Source: Rhodoferax sp. (GTDB taxonomy: Bacteria > Pseudomonadota > Gammaproteobacteria > Burkholderiales > Burkholderiaceae_C). Taken from it: DNA of 13,420 nt. Positions 1-7,323 of this stretch are shown here, in pieces. Position 1 is the stretch's first letter. Each line of letters begins with the position of its first letter. Made by a program: the position numbers and the translations under genes. The DNA lies in NCBI GenBank assembly GCA_030833685.1, contig JAURGS010000044.1, positions 1 through 13,420 of the forward strand, given 5' to 3'. A model generated the notes under the pieces. The model was not told the origin of the DNA. It did no database searches and worked only from the letters and a program-made list of their open reading frames with translations.

Positions 1-523
1 CGATCACGTCCGAGGGCTGGATACGAAACTTCAGGCCCTTGGCATCAGCCGGCATCAACAACGGCTTGTTGGCCGACAGCTCTTTCATGCCGTTGTGCAG
101 GTAGCCCAGGCCCACAATGCCCTTGCTGGTCATCGAGTTCAGCAAAGCCTGTCCCTCCGGTGTGCTCTGGAAGCGGTCCACGGCCTCGATGTTGTCAAAC
201 AGGAAGGGCAGGTCAAAGACTTGCAGCTTCTTGGTGTATTTGCTGAACTTGGACAGCGAAGGCGCAAGGATTTGGACGTCGCCGAGCAGCAGAGCTTCCA
301 TCTCTTTTCCGTCTGTGAAAAGCTGGCTGTTCGGGAAGACTTGGACTTCGACCTTGCCGGGCAGGTATTTCTCAGCCAATTCCTTGAATTTCAGGGCTGA
401 CTGGCCTTTGGGCGTTTTGTCAGCCACCACGTGGCTGTACTTGACCACGATGGGGGCGGCTTGGGCGCTCAGGCCCAGCGCCAGCAGTGCGCTGGCGGCG
501 ATGAGTTTTAGATTCAATTTCAT
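1..523 (-). CDS. dctP: TRAP transporter periplasmic substrate-binding protein, DctP family (C-terminal part outside window)
   Basis: This is the extracytoplasmic solute receptor of a tripartite ATP-independent periplasmic (TRAP) transporter. Such receptors capture a carboxylate (commonly a C4-dicarboxylate, but many 2-oxoacids and sugar acids occur) and hand it to a DctQM membrane pair, not seen here. Reading the minus strand from the ATG at 523 gives 174 codons with no stop before the window edge. Residues 1-22 are a signal peptide (Lys-rich start, hydrophobic core, cleavage near AQA/AP). Then follow family-typical segments: YSHVV at 29-33, FPNSQL at 63-68, FDLPFLF at 103-109, and GLKFRIQ at 163-169, whose Arg167 sits where the family keeps its carboxylate-pinning arginine. 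A GGAGA ribosome-binding site lies just upstream of the ATG. The gene diverges from the phosphofructokinase gene. The family is near certain; the substrate cannot be read from this fragment. Confidence 0.93.
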   Translation of the reverse strand, partial: MKLNLKLIAASALLALGLSAQAAPIVVKYSHVVADKTPKGQSALKFKELAEKYLPGKVEVQVFPNSQLFTDGKEMEALLLGDVQILAPSLSKFSKYTKKLQVFDLPFLFDNIEAVDRFQSTPEGQALLNSMTSKGIVGLGYLHNGMKELSANKPLLMPADAKGLKFRIQPSDVI

Positions 524-629
524 GGGTTCTCCAGATATAGCTGAGGTTCGGGGATTGCCGGAAACGGCATGGCCGAATATGGTAACTTGGTCAGGTCCGC
601 ACAAGACCCCTATCTCCATACAGAAAACC

Positions 630-643
630 TAGGGATTACCCTA
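630..643. promoter_or_regulatory. Inverted repeat TAGGG-ATTA-CCCTA in the dctP/pfk divergent region
   Basis: Perfect 5-bp arms TAGGG (630-634) and CCCTA (639-643) flank ATTA. The repeat lies about 107 bp upstream of the dctP start and 150 bp upstream of the pfk start. The size and symmetry suit a dimeric DNA-binding protein. A LuxR/FixJ-type response regulator is a possible class, since TRAP genes are often controlled by such two-component systems, but that is inference. The rest of the 524-793 intergenic region holds no gene I can support and no promoter hexamer pair I trust. A short GCCG-GAAA-CGGC hairpin at 557-568 would lie in the dctP leader. Confidence 0.35.
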
Positions 644-793
644 TAAAGCTTGCGAAATTGAGTGCCCAAAAAAAGTCACCTCTGGCAAACTCTGTGCAAC
701 GCACTCAATGAAGAGTTGCGCTCGCTTATGTGTTCGAGGACCATCCACGGATGAGGCCCGGTTTTTTGGTTTGACCGAAAGCAAGTGACAACG

Positions 794-1903
794 ATGTCTA
801 CACCCATTCGACGCATCGCGATTTGCACCGGTGGTGGCGACGCGCCTGGGCTCAATGCTGTGATACGCGCCGCAGTCATGGCCGCGCAGCGACGCGGCTG
901 GGCGTGTCTGGGCATCCGAGACGGCTTCAATGGCATCTTATTTCCGGAGCGCTATCCCGACGGTGGCGTGCAGGTTCTGCGGGCACAGGAGGTGCACGCC
1001 ATCAGTCATCTGGGCGGCACCATTCTGGGCAGTACCAATAAGGGCAACCCCTTGCATTTTCCGGTCACTCTGCCCGACGGTGTGCAAAGCGAGGTCGACC
1101 GCAGCGATGACATCCTGGCCTACTTTGCCCAACATGAAATTGACGCGCTGATTTCTGTGGGTGGCGACGGCTCGCTCACCATCGCGCACGCCTTGCAGCA
1201 AAAAGGCTTGCGCGTGGTGGGCGTTCCCAAGACCATTGACAACGACCTGGACAAGACGCTGACCACCTTTGGCTTTGACTCGGCGGTGGCTTTTGCCACC
1301 GAATGCATCGACCGGCTTCACAGCACGGCACAAAGTCATCAACGTATTCTGGTGGTGGAGGTGATGGGCCGCTACGCGGGCTGGATCGCCCTGCACGCGG
1401 GTATCGCCGGCAATGCACATGCCATTTTGTTGCCCGAGATTGACTACGACTTGGGCTCAGTGGTGGCCAAAATTCGCGAGCGTGAGGCCGCTGGTCGCCT
1501 GCACGCGATTGTGGTGGTGGCCGAGGGCGCCAAGCCCGTGGGCGGGCAGCTGGCGCGCCTAGCCCCCGCCCAGGATGGTCATGCCGAGCGGCTCGGTGGC
1601 GTTGGCGAGAGTGTGGCGCAGGCGCTGGCGCAGCGCACCGGCAAAGACGCGCGCTGCGTGGTGTTGGGGCATTTGTTGCGCGGTGGCAGCCCCACCGCGT
1701 TTGATCGGCTGGCGGCTTTGCGATTTGGCGCTGCCGCGGTTCGGGCATTGGCCCAGGGGCGCCACGGCATCATGGTGTCCCTGGGCCTGCACGGCGTAGA
1801 CCATGTGCCTTTGCACGAAGTGGCCGGGCGCATACGCACGGTAGCGCTCGATGGCGACACGCTGAAGACCGGGCGTGACCTTGGGATCAGCTTTGGGGAC
1901 TGA
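794..1903 (+). CDS. pfkA: 6-phosphofructokinase, probably ATP-dependent (PFK-A superfamily, long clade)
   Basis: Phosphorylates fructose 6-phosphate to fructose 1,6-bisphosphate in glycolysis, in the cytoplasm. Numbering from the GTG at 785, visible motifs are GGGDAPGLN at 16-24 (phosphate-binding loop), GGDGS at 126-130, PKTIDND at 148-154 (catalytic Asp), MGR at 194-196, EG at 247-248, and LGHLLRGGSPTAFDR at 294-308. The donor-deciding pair is Gly in GGDGS (pyrophosphate enzymes usually have Asp) and Lys in PKTIDND (E. coli ATP enzymes have Gly). This mix is known from actinobacterial-type ATP-dependent enzymes. The usual Gln of the QRGG motif is Leu298. At about 370 residues it is longer than E. 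coli PfkA (320). Start: ATG 794 (369 aa) is preferred, but an in-frame GTG at 785 would add three residues; neither has a strong ribosome-binding site. The gene stands alone, convergent with the CBS gene. Confidence 0.93.
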   Translation: MSTPIRRIAICTGGGDAPGLNAVIRAAVMAAQRRGWACLGIRDGFNGILFPERYPDGGVQVLRAQEVHAISHLGGTILGSTNKGNPLHFPVTLPDGVQSEVDRSDDILAYFAQHEIDALISVGGDGSLTIAHALQQKGLRVVGVPKTIDNDLDKTLTTFGFDSAVAFATECIDRLHSTAQSHQRILVVEVMGRYAGWIALHAGIAGNAHAILLPEIDYDLGSVVAKIREREAAGRLHAIVVVAEGAKPVGGQLARLAPAQDGHAERLGGVGESVAQALAQRTGKDARCVVLGHLLRGGSPTAFDRLAALRFGAAAVRALAQGRHGIMVSLGLHGVDHVPLHEVAGRIRTVALDGDTLKTGRDLGISFGD

Positions 1904-1936
1904 TGCACGCTTGCGAAAAAGATGTCAGGCCAGTGC

Positions 1937-1973
1937 GCTGCGAGCCGGGTCCTGTCCTGATTTGGCTCGCGGC
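1937..1973. terminator. Stem-loop between convergent pfk and CBS genes
   Basis: GCTGCGAGCC (1937-1946) pairs with GGCTCGCGGC (1964-1973), with one G-T type mismatch and a 17-nt loop. It ends directly next to the CBS stop codon (1974-1976) and 33 bp after the pfk stop. The position between two converging genes suits a bidirectional terminator. There is no adjacent T-tract in either direction, so intrinsic termination is uncertain. Confidence 0.4.
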
Positions 1974-2417
1974 TTAGCCCAGGGCGTCGTTGACTTTTTC
2001 GTGAAACTCGGTCACGTTGAGCGCTGACTGGATTTCACGCGGTACGGCATCGCGAACCGAAAACACACCCAGGATTTGCTTTTCCTTGGCCATCACCACA
2101 GGCAGATGGCGAAAGCCCTTCTCAATCATGATCACCAAGGCATCAACCACTTTGGTCTCAGGCTCCACGCAAACGGGTGCGCGGGTCATGATCGACTCCA
2201 CCGGCGTGGTGTTGGCATCAAGCCCCTTGGCCAGCACGCGGTTCATGAGATCACGTTCGGTGAGGATGCCCACCAGGACCGTGCCGGACTCAACTACCAA
2301 AATACTGCCACAGTTGGCTGCTGCCATCTGACAGGCGGCTTCGTGCACGGTGGCGTGCGGCGCTACGCTGAGCACGTGGCGATGGGTCATTGATTTGAAT
2401 ACGGTACGGTCAGGCAT
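1974..2417 (-). CDS. Two-CBS-domain protein (putative adenylate-sensing regulator)
   Basis: A 147-residue stand-alone Bateman module with no fused catalytic domain or membrane segment. CBS1 spans about residues 8-62 and ends in GILTERD (50-56). CBS2 spans about 74-128 and ends in GVFSVRD (117-123). The G-h-x-T/S-x-x-D pattern is where CBS pairs usually bind AMP, ATP or related nucleotides. The start ATG at 2417 is preceded by GGGAGAG at good spacing. It is the last gene of the kor operon, 31 bp after korB and on the same strand, so it may tune the oxidoreductase to energy state; that role is inferred from position only. Similar small CBS proteins also occur as free-standing general regulators, so the link may be only transcriptional. 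Confidence 0.88.
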   Translation of the reverse strand: MPDRTVFKSMTHRHVLSVAPHATVHEAACQMAAANCGSILVVESGTVLVGILTERDLMNRVLAKGLDANTTPVESIMTRAPVCVEPETKVVDALVIMIEKGFRHLPVVMAKEKQILGVFSVRDAVPREIQSALNVTEFHEKVNDALG

Positions 2418-2448
2418 GGCACTCTCCCAGTCGTTGGCTCACCCGGGG

Positions 2449-3504
2449 CTAACGAAGTGAATCATTGATCTTGGCCAGCGTCGCCGCGCCGGGGCTGAGT
2501 TGCTCCATGCCCAGCGCGTTCAGTGCGGTGGTACTGGTGTTCAGTGCCGTGTGCAGGTCATTGGCCAAGGGGTCTAAGAAAAGAAGTCCGGTGACCACCT
2601 CGCCACGCGCTGCATGTGCTTGCATGTAACTCATGGCGGCATAACGGTCACTGGGGTTGTAGTCGGCGTGCAGCTTGCGCAGGCGCAGCATCGAGCCGTC
2701 GTGTTGCTGCACGTCAAAGGCCTCACCCGGTGCATAGTCGGTCGTAATCTCGCTGCCCGGGCTCATGAAGTCGATGCGGCTGACGGCTTCGTTGTGTTGG
2801 CGGATGTAGTCGTAACTTTTGGTGCTGCCACCGTGGTTGTTAAAGGTCACACAGGGGCTGATCACATCAATAAAAGCGGCTCCGCCATGCGCCATGGCGC
2901 CCTTGATCAGGGGCACCAGCTGCTCCTTGTCGCCAGAAAAGCTGCGTGCCACAAAGGTTGCGCCAAGTTGCAAGGCGATGCCCACCAGGTCGATCGGGCT
3001 GTCGCTGTTGATGACGCCTTTTTTGCTCTTGGAGCCCCGGTCTGCCGTGGCAGAGAACTGCCCTTTTGTGAGGCCGTAAACGCCGTTGTTTTCCACGATA
3101 TAGGTCATGTTCACACCGCGGCGCATGGCGTTGGCAAATTGCCCCAGGCCGATGGAGGCAGAATCGCCGTCGCCCGATACCCCCAGGTAGAGCAAGTCAC
3201 GATTGGCCAGGCTGGCACCGGTGAGCACCGAGGGCATGCGCCCGTGCACCGTGTTAAAGCCGTGCGAGGCACCCAAAAAGTAATCTGGCGTCTTGGAGCT
3301 GCAGCCAATGCCCGAGAGCTTGGCTACTCGGTGCGGCTCAATGTCGAGCTCCCAGCAGGCCTGGATGATGGCTGCGGAAATAGAGTCATGCCCGCAGCCA
3401 GCGCACAAGGTGGAGACCCGCCCTTCATAGTCGCGCCGTGTGTAGCCGACCTTGTTGGCGGTCAAGGTTGGGTGGTGTAGCCGGGGCTTAGCGATGTAGG
3501 TCAT
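2449..3504 (-). CDS. korB: 2-oxoacid:ferredoxin oxidoreductase, beta subunit (TPP-binding)
   Basis: The thiamine-pyrophosphate subunit of a 2-oxoacid (probably 2-oxoglutarate) oxidoreductase, which oxidatively decarboxylates the acid to its acyl-CoA. The 351 residues carry CAGCGH at 34-39, the TPP/Mg signature GDGD (111-114), and NNGVYGLTKGQ (139-149). Cys34, Cys37, Cys68 and Cys218 are spaced almost exactly like the four [4Fe-4S] ligands of the archaeal (Sulfolobus-type) beta subunit. There is no separate ferredoxin domain. The start ATG overlaps the korA stop by ATGA (3501-3504), so translation is probably coupled. Assignment to the enzyme family is firm. The choice of 2-oxoglutarate over pyruvate or other 2-oxoacids comes from similarity to KorB proteins in general and is not proved by the sequence. 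Confidence 0.93.
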   Translation of the reverse strand: MTYIAKPRLHHPTLTANKVGYTRRDYEGRVSTLCAGCGHDSISAAIIQACWELDIEPHRVAKLSGIGCSSKTPDYFLGASHGFNTVHGRMPSVLTGASLANRDLLYLGVSGDGDSASIGLGQFANAMRRGVNMTYIVENNGVYGLTKGQFSATADRGSKSKKGVINSDSPIDLVGIALQLGATFVARSFSGDKEQLVPLIKGAMAHGGAAFIDVISPCVTFNNHGGSTKSYDYIRQHNEAVSRIDFMSPGSEITTDYAPGEAFDVQQHDGSMLRLRKLHADYNPSDRYAAMSYMQAHAARGEVVTGLLFLDPLANDLHTALNTSTTALNALGMEQLSPGAATLAKINDSLR

Positions 3505-5321
3505 GCGGTCTCTTTCTTGCTGGCCAGAACCTTGGTGATGGCCGATACGATGAATCGGGCCGTGATCGGGGTGCCGTCGTAGTGCAAAACACGTTGCAGT
3601 TGCGCTGGGTTAATGTCCAGTTCGTTGACCAGCAATGCGTGCATTTGCCCGTCGCGGTTTTGTTCCACAACAAAGACCTTCTGGTGCGCGGCAATAAAGT
3701 CCGACACGCTTTGCGCAAAGGGAAACGCGCGCAGGCGCAAGCTGTTGATGTGCACGTCCTGCGCACTGAGCACGTCCAGCGCCTCAGTCATGGCCGGCGA
3801 GGTTGAACCGAAAAAAATCACGCCCAGTGCAGTGGGCTTGGCCGCTTGCGTGATGATGGGCTGGGGCACCAGCTCAGCAGCGGTCTTGAACTTGCGCAGC
3901 AAGCGCTCCATGTTGTAGATGTAATCGGGTCCGCGCTCGGAGTACTGGGCGTAGGCGTTGCGGGTGGTGCCCCGGGTGAAGAACGCGCCCTTGCTGGGGT
4001 GGGTGCCAGGCAGCGTGCGCCAGGGAATGCCGTCGCCGTCGACGTCCTTGTAGCGTCCGAAATCCGCGCCATCGTCAAGCTGTTTGGCGCTCATCACTTT
4101 GCCGCGGTCAAGCGTTCGCGCCTCATCCCACACGAAGGGCTTGCACAAGCGCTGGTTCATGCCGATATCCAGGTCTGTCATGACAAACACCGGGGTTTGC
4201 AGGCGATCGGCCAGGTCCAGTGCGCAGGCAGCATGCTCAAAACACTCGTGCGGATCTTGCGGCAGCAGCATCACGTGTTTGGTGTCGCCGTGCGAGGCAT
4301 ACGCACAGGCCAGCAGGTCGGACTGCTGGGTGCGCGTGGGCATGCCGGTGCTGGGCCCGCCCCGCTGTACATCGATGATGGTTACCGGAATCTCCGCGAA
4401 ATAGGCCAAGCCGATGAATTCGGTCATCAGGGAAATGCCTGGCCCAGATGTGGCGGTGAAGGCGCGCGCGCCGTTCCAGCCGGCGCCCACCACCACCCCA
4501 ATGGAGGCCAGCTCGTCCTCGGCCTGAATGATGGCAAAGTTGTGCCGCCCGGTCTTGGCGTCCACGCGGTATTGGTCGCAGTATTTTTGAAACGCCTCCG
4601 GCACCGACGATGAAGGCGTGATCGGGTACCAGGCGGCCACCGTGGCACCACCGTACAGGCAGCCCAGCGCCGCGGCGCTGTTGCCGTCGGTGAAGATCTG
4701 GTCGCCAACTTGGTTACTGCGGCGCACCCGCAGTCCGATGGGTGCCTCCATGTGCGCTGTGACATGGTCGCGCCCGAGTTGCAGCGCGGTTAGGTTTGCG
4801 CTGAGTAAGCGCTCTTTGCCTTTGTACTGCTCAGCAAAGAGGGTCTCGAACACGCTCACGTCCAGGTCCAGCAGCACCGAGAGCGCGCCGACGTAAACAA
4901 TGTTCTTGAACAACTGCCGCTGGCGGGCATCGCTAAAAACCCTGTTGGTGATTTCTGTCAGGGGCACGCCCAGCGTGGTCACATCGCTGCGAAAGCGACT
5001 TGGGGGCATCGGGCGGGTGCTGTCGTAAAACAGGTAGCCACCGGGCTCGATCTCCGCGATGTCCGCTTCCCACGTCTGTGGGTTCATGGCCACCATCATG
5101 TCCACGCCGCCGCGCCGGCCGTGGTAGCCCTTCTCGGAAATACGGGCTTCGTACCAGGTGGGCAAGCCCTGGATATTGCTTGGAAAAATGTTGCGCGGGC
5201 TCACCGGCACGCCCATGCGCAGCACGGCCTTGGCAAACAGCTCGTTGGCCGACGCCGAGCCAGAGCCGTTGACGTTGGCAAACTTGATAACGAAGTCGTT
5301 GACCGCTTCAATCGGCTTCAT
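3501..5321 (-). CDS. korA: 2-oxoacid:ferredoxin oxidoreductase, fused gamma-alpha subunit
   Basis: The partner of KorB. It binds CoA and the 2-oxoacid and completes the active site. The 606-residue protein is a fusion. Residues about 12-190 are the gamma (PorG-like) domain, with NGSGSASANELFAKA near 18-32. From about 205 onward it is the alpha (PorA-like) region, with GNSAAALGCLYGG at 213-225, the family hallmark YPITPSS at 232-238, and GPGISLMTEF at 293-302. The reading frame stays open 48 codons further upstream, but that stretch is low-quality sequence inside korC. The ATG at 5321 is chosen because it forms an ATGA overlap with the korC stop and has AGGAG just upstream. It is the middle gene of the korC-korA-korB set. 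Fused gamma-alpha subunits are usual in bacterial and archaeal KorAB-type enzymes. Confidence 0.93.
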   Translation of the reverse strand: MKPIEAVNDFVIKFANVNGSGSASANELFAKAVLRMGVPVSPRNIFPSNIQGLPTWYEARISEKGYHGRRGGVDMMVAMNPQTWEADIAEIEPGGYLFYDSTRPMPPSRFRSDVTTLGVPLTEITNRVFSDARQRQLFKNIVYVGALSVLLDLDVSVFETLFAEQYKGKERLLSANLTALQLGRDHVTAHMEAPIGLRVRRSNQVGDQIFTDGNSAAALGCLYGGATVAAWYPITPSSSVPEAFQKYCDQYRVDAKTGRHNFAIIQAEDELASIGVVVGAGWNGARAFTATSGPGISLMTEFIGLAYFAEIPVTIIDVQRGGPSTGMPTRTQQSDLLACAYASHGDTKHVMLLPQDPHECFEHAACALDLADRLQTPVFVMTDLDIGMNQRLCKPFVWDEARTLDRGKVMSAKQLDDGADFGRYKDVDGDGIPWRTLPGTHPSKGAFFTRGTTRNAYAQYSERGPDYIYNMERLLRKFKTAAELVPQPIITQAAKPTALGVIFFGSTSPAMTEALDVLSAQDVHINSLRLRAFPFAQSVSDFIAAHQKVFVVEQNRDGQMHALLVNELDINPAQLQRVLHYDGTPITARFIVSAITKVLASKKETA

Positions 5322-7177
5322 GCCAGCTCCTGCGCCGCGGGGCTTTTGGTTGCGCCGCCAGAGTCTCTGCACGCCGTGCCCGCCAAAGTGGTGTTGAGCA
5401 GAAACTTTTGCATGTCCCAGGCACCGGTGGGACAGCGCTCGGCGCAAAGGCCACAGTGCAGGCAAACGTCCTCGTCTTTAACCATGACCCGCTTGCTTTT
5501 GAGCTCGCCTGAGACGTACAGGCTTTGCTCGGGGTGCAAGGTGGGTGCCTTGAGTCGCTGGCGCAGCGCATCTTCCTCGCCGTTGTCGGTGAAGGTGATG
5601 CAATCCATCGGGCAAATATCCACACAGGCGTCGCACTCGATGCAGTTACCCTGCTCAAACACCGTCTGGACATCGCAGTTCAGGCAACGGCTGGCCTCTT
5701 TAAAGGCGGTGGCCGCATCGAAGCCAAGCTCGACCTCCACGCGGATGTTGGCCAGCGCTTTTTCCGCCTCGGCCCAGGGCACCTTGAAGCGGACATCGTT
5801 GGAGATGTCGTTGTCGTAACTCCATTCATGGATGCCCATTTTTTGAGACAGCAGCTCGGTGGTGGGCGCAGGCCGCAAGGCGGGATCCTGGCCATGCACG
5901 AAGCGGTCAATCGATACCGCGGCCTCGTGTCCGTGTGCCACTGCCGTGATGATGTTCTTCGGCCCCAGTGCCGCATCGCCACCAAAAAAAACATGGGGTA
6001 ATGTGGACTGAAAGCTTTGCGCATGCAGCTTGGGCAAGCCCCATTTGTCAAACTTGATGCCGCAATTGCGCTCGATCCAGGGGAAAGCGTTTTCCTGGCC
6101 GATAGCGACCAGCACGGTGTCGCAGGGCAAGAACACATCAGGCTCACCTGTTGCCACCAGGCTTCGCTTGCCACTGGCATCGTAGACCGCCTGCACCAGT
6201 TCAAACCACATGCCGGTGATTTGCCCGTTCTGGTGCTCTACCGATTTGGGCACGTGGTAGTTGAGGATCGGGATGCCCTCATGCAGGGCGTCCTCTTTTT
6301 CCCAGGGCGAGGCTTTCATCTCTTCAAAGCCACTGCGCACCACGACTTTGACATCTTCGCCGCCCAGACGTTTGGCCGAGCGACAGCAGTCCATCGCCGT
6401 GTTGCCCCCGCCCAGAACAAGCACCCGTTTGCCCACGCTGCTGATATGGCCAAAGGAGACCGAGGCCAGCCAGTCGATGCCGATGTGAATATGGGCTTTG
6501 GCCTCTTTGCGCCCAGGTACAGCCAGGTCGCGCCCGCGTGGAGCACCGCAGCCCACAAAGACCGCGTCGTAGCCTTCTTCCAGCAGCGCACGCATGGAGT
6601 CCACGCGATGGTTGTGCACGAATTCCACGCCCAGGCCCAGCACGTAGCCGGTTTCCTCGTCAATGACCTCTTGGGGCAGACGAAAGCGCGGGATTTGTGT
6701 GCGCATGAAGCCGCCAGCCTTCGCCTCGCCATCAAACACCGTGACCTGATAGCCTTGCAATGCGAGGTCTCGCGCCACGGTTAGCGAGGCTGGCCCGGCG
6801 CCCACGCAGGCGATGCGGTGTTTGTTGCGCGGTGGCACAGGGGGTAGCAGGGCCGCAAAGTCCTGCTTGTGATCAGACGCCACACGTTTGAGCCGGCAAA
6901 TAGCGACTGGCTCAGGCTTGGCGCCATTGTTTTCCTCGACCCGGCCGCGCCGGCACGCCGGCTCGCACGGCCTGTCGCAGGTTCGCCCCAGAATGCCTGG
7001 AAACACGTTGGACACCCAGTTGACCATGTACGCATCGTTGTAGCGACCTTGTCCGATGAGTCGGATGTAGTGCGGCACGGGCGTATGGGCCGGGCAGGCC
7101 CATTGGCAGTCAACCACCTTGTGGAAGTAATTTGGATTGGCAATGTCGCTGGCTTGCAATGGGCTCTCCTTGCGCAT
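5318..7177 (-). CDS. korC: GltD-like FAD-dependent NAD(P)H oxidoreductase with ferredoxin domain (Kor electron-transfer subunit)
   Basis: Likely passes electrons between the Kor iron-sulfur chain and NAD(P). Numbered from ATG 7177 (619 aa): an N-terminal GltD-type cysteine region (Cys24, 28, 67, 71, 75); an FAD Rossmann motif GAGPASL at 126-132; an NAD(P) motif LGGGNTAMDCCRSAKRLG at 255-272; a second FAD signature GGDAALGPKNI at 399-409; and a C-terminal two-cluster ferredoxin domain with CIECDACVDICP at 512-523 and CLHCGLCAERCP at 572-583. It resembles glutamate synthase small subunits, but no gltB is adjacent; instead it overlaps korA by ATGA. The gene set and sizes match the three-subunit 2-oxoglutarate:NADP+ oxidoreductase described from Azoarcus evansii. 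The symbol follows that precedent. ATG 7177 has no ribosome-binding site; TTG 7159 (613 aa) does, and may be the true start. Confidence 0.87.
   Translation of the reverse strand: MRKESPLQASDIANPNYFHKVVDCQWACPAHTPVPHYIRLIGQGRYNDAYMVNWVSNVFPGILGRTCDRPCEPACRRGRVEENNGAKPEPVAICRLKRVASDHKQDFAALLPPVPPRNKHRIACVGAGPASLTVARDLALQGYQVTVFDGEAKAGGFMRTQIPRFRLPQEVIDEETGYVLGLGVEFVHNHRVDSMRALLEEGYDAVFVGCGAPRGRDLAVPGRKEAKAHIHIGIDWLASVSFGHISSVGKRVLVLGGGNTAMDCCRSAKRLGGEDVKVVVRSGFEEMKASPWEKEDALHEGIPILNYHVPKSVEHQNGQITGMWFELVQAVYDASGKRSLVATGEPDVFLPCDTVLVAIGQENAFPWIERNCGIKFDKWGLPKLHAQSFQSTLPHVFFGGDAALGPKNIITAVAHGHEAAVSIDRFVHGQDPALRPAPTTELLSQKMGIHEWSYDNDISNDVRFKVPWAEAEKALANIRVEVELGFDAATAFKEASRCLNCDVQTVFEQGNCIECDACVDICPMDCITFTDNGEEDALRQRLKAPTLHPEQSLYVSGELKSKRVMVKDEDVCLHCGLCAERCPTGAWDMQKFLLNTTLAGTACRDSGGATKSPAAQELA
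7166..7171 (-). promoter_or_regulatory. Internal Shine-Dalgarno AAGGAG, supports korC start at TTG 7159
   Basis: AAGGAG lies within codons 3-4 of the longest korC frame and 6 nt before an in-frame TTG (7159-7157). The annotated ATG at 7177 is preceded by CCTGTCCATCAACA, with no purine-rich site. The arrangement argues that translation may begin at the TTG, removing six residues and no conserved motif. Confidence 0.45.
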
Positions 7178-7309
7178 TGTTGATGGACAGGGCCTGCCGG
7201 CCAGCCATCATCCTACGCTGGAAATCGCCCCTTGGGATAAGACCCGCCTGAATAGGCTGCTGCGCCAGCCCAAAGGTGTGCCGCCCGCGCGAGGCGTAAA
7301 CCCGATAAC

Positions 7310-7323
7310 TTGACATGAGTCAA
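7310..7323. promoter_or_regulatory. FNR/Anr-family box TTGAC-ATGA-GTCAA between hemerythrin and kor genes
   Basis: A perfect palindrome with arms TTGAC (7310-7314) and GTCAA (7319-7323) and the 4-nt spacer standard for FNR, Anr and Dnr sites (FNR consensus TTGAT-N4-ATCAA; Anr/Dnr sites often have TTGAC). Its centre is 60 bp upstream of the hemerythrin ATG. Placing it at -41.5, the class II activation position, puts the start of transcription near 7358, with CACAAT (7345-7350) roughly where a -10 should be. On the minus strand the same arm also reads TTGACT, 17 bp from TTTACG, so the site could instead overlap a kor -35 element. Confidence 0.6.

Noticed and set aside
557..568. GCCG-GAAA-CGGC hairpin in the dctP leader
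   Set aside because: Only five base pairs counting the flanking T-A pair, with no further structure; too short to call a riboswitch or terminator.
117..632. Plus-strand open frame opposite dctP
   Set aside because: It is a shadow of the dctP coding strand, which has a signal peptide and clear family motifs.
645..670. Possible sigma54 promoter for dctP (minus strand GGGCAC then CGCAAG)
   Set aside because: The GG-to-GC distance is 13-14 bp instead of the required 12, and the second half does not match TTGC.
2614..3480. Long plus-strand open frame (288 codons) opposite korB
   Set aside because: It lies fully inside korB, has a Val/Ala/Gly-rich composition typical of the antisense of a GC-rich gene, and shows no recognisable domain.
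3846..4613. Plus-strand open frame (255 codons) opposite korA
   Set aside because: It is fully antisense to conserved korA motifs and its translation shows no domain or plausible ribosome-binding site.
5322..5465. N-terminal extension of korA by 48 codons
   Set aside because: The extension is the out-of-frame reading of the ferredoxin region of korC (Arg/His-rich, no family match). The ATG at 5321 has AGGAG and an ATGA overlap.
6017..6784. Plus-strand open frame (255 codons) opposite korC
   Set aside because: It mirrors the conserved NAD(P)- and FAD-binding region of korC, and its own product resembles no family.
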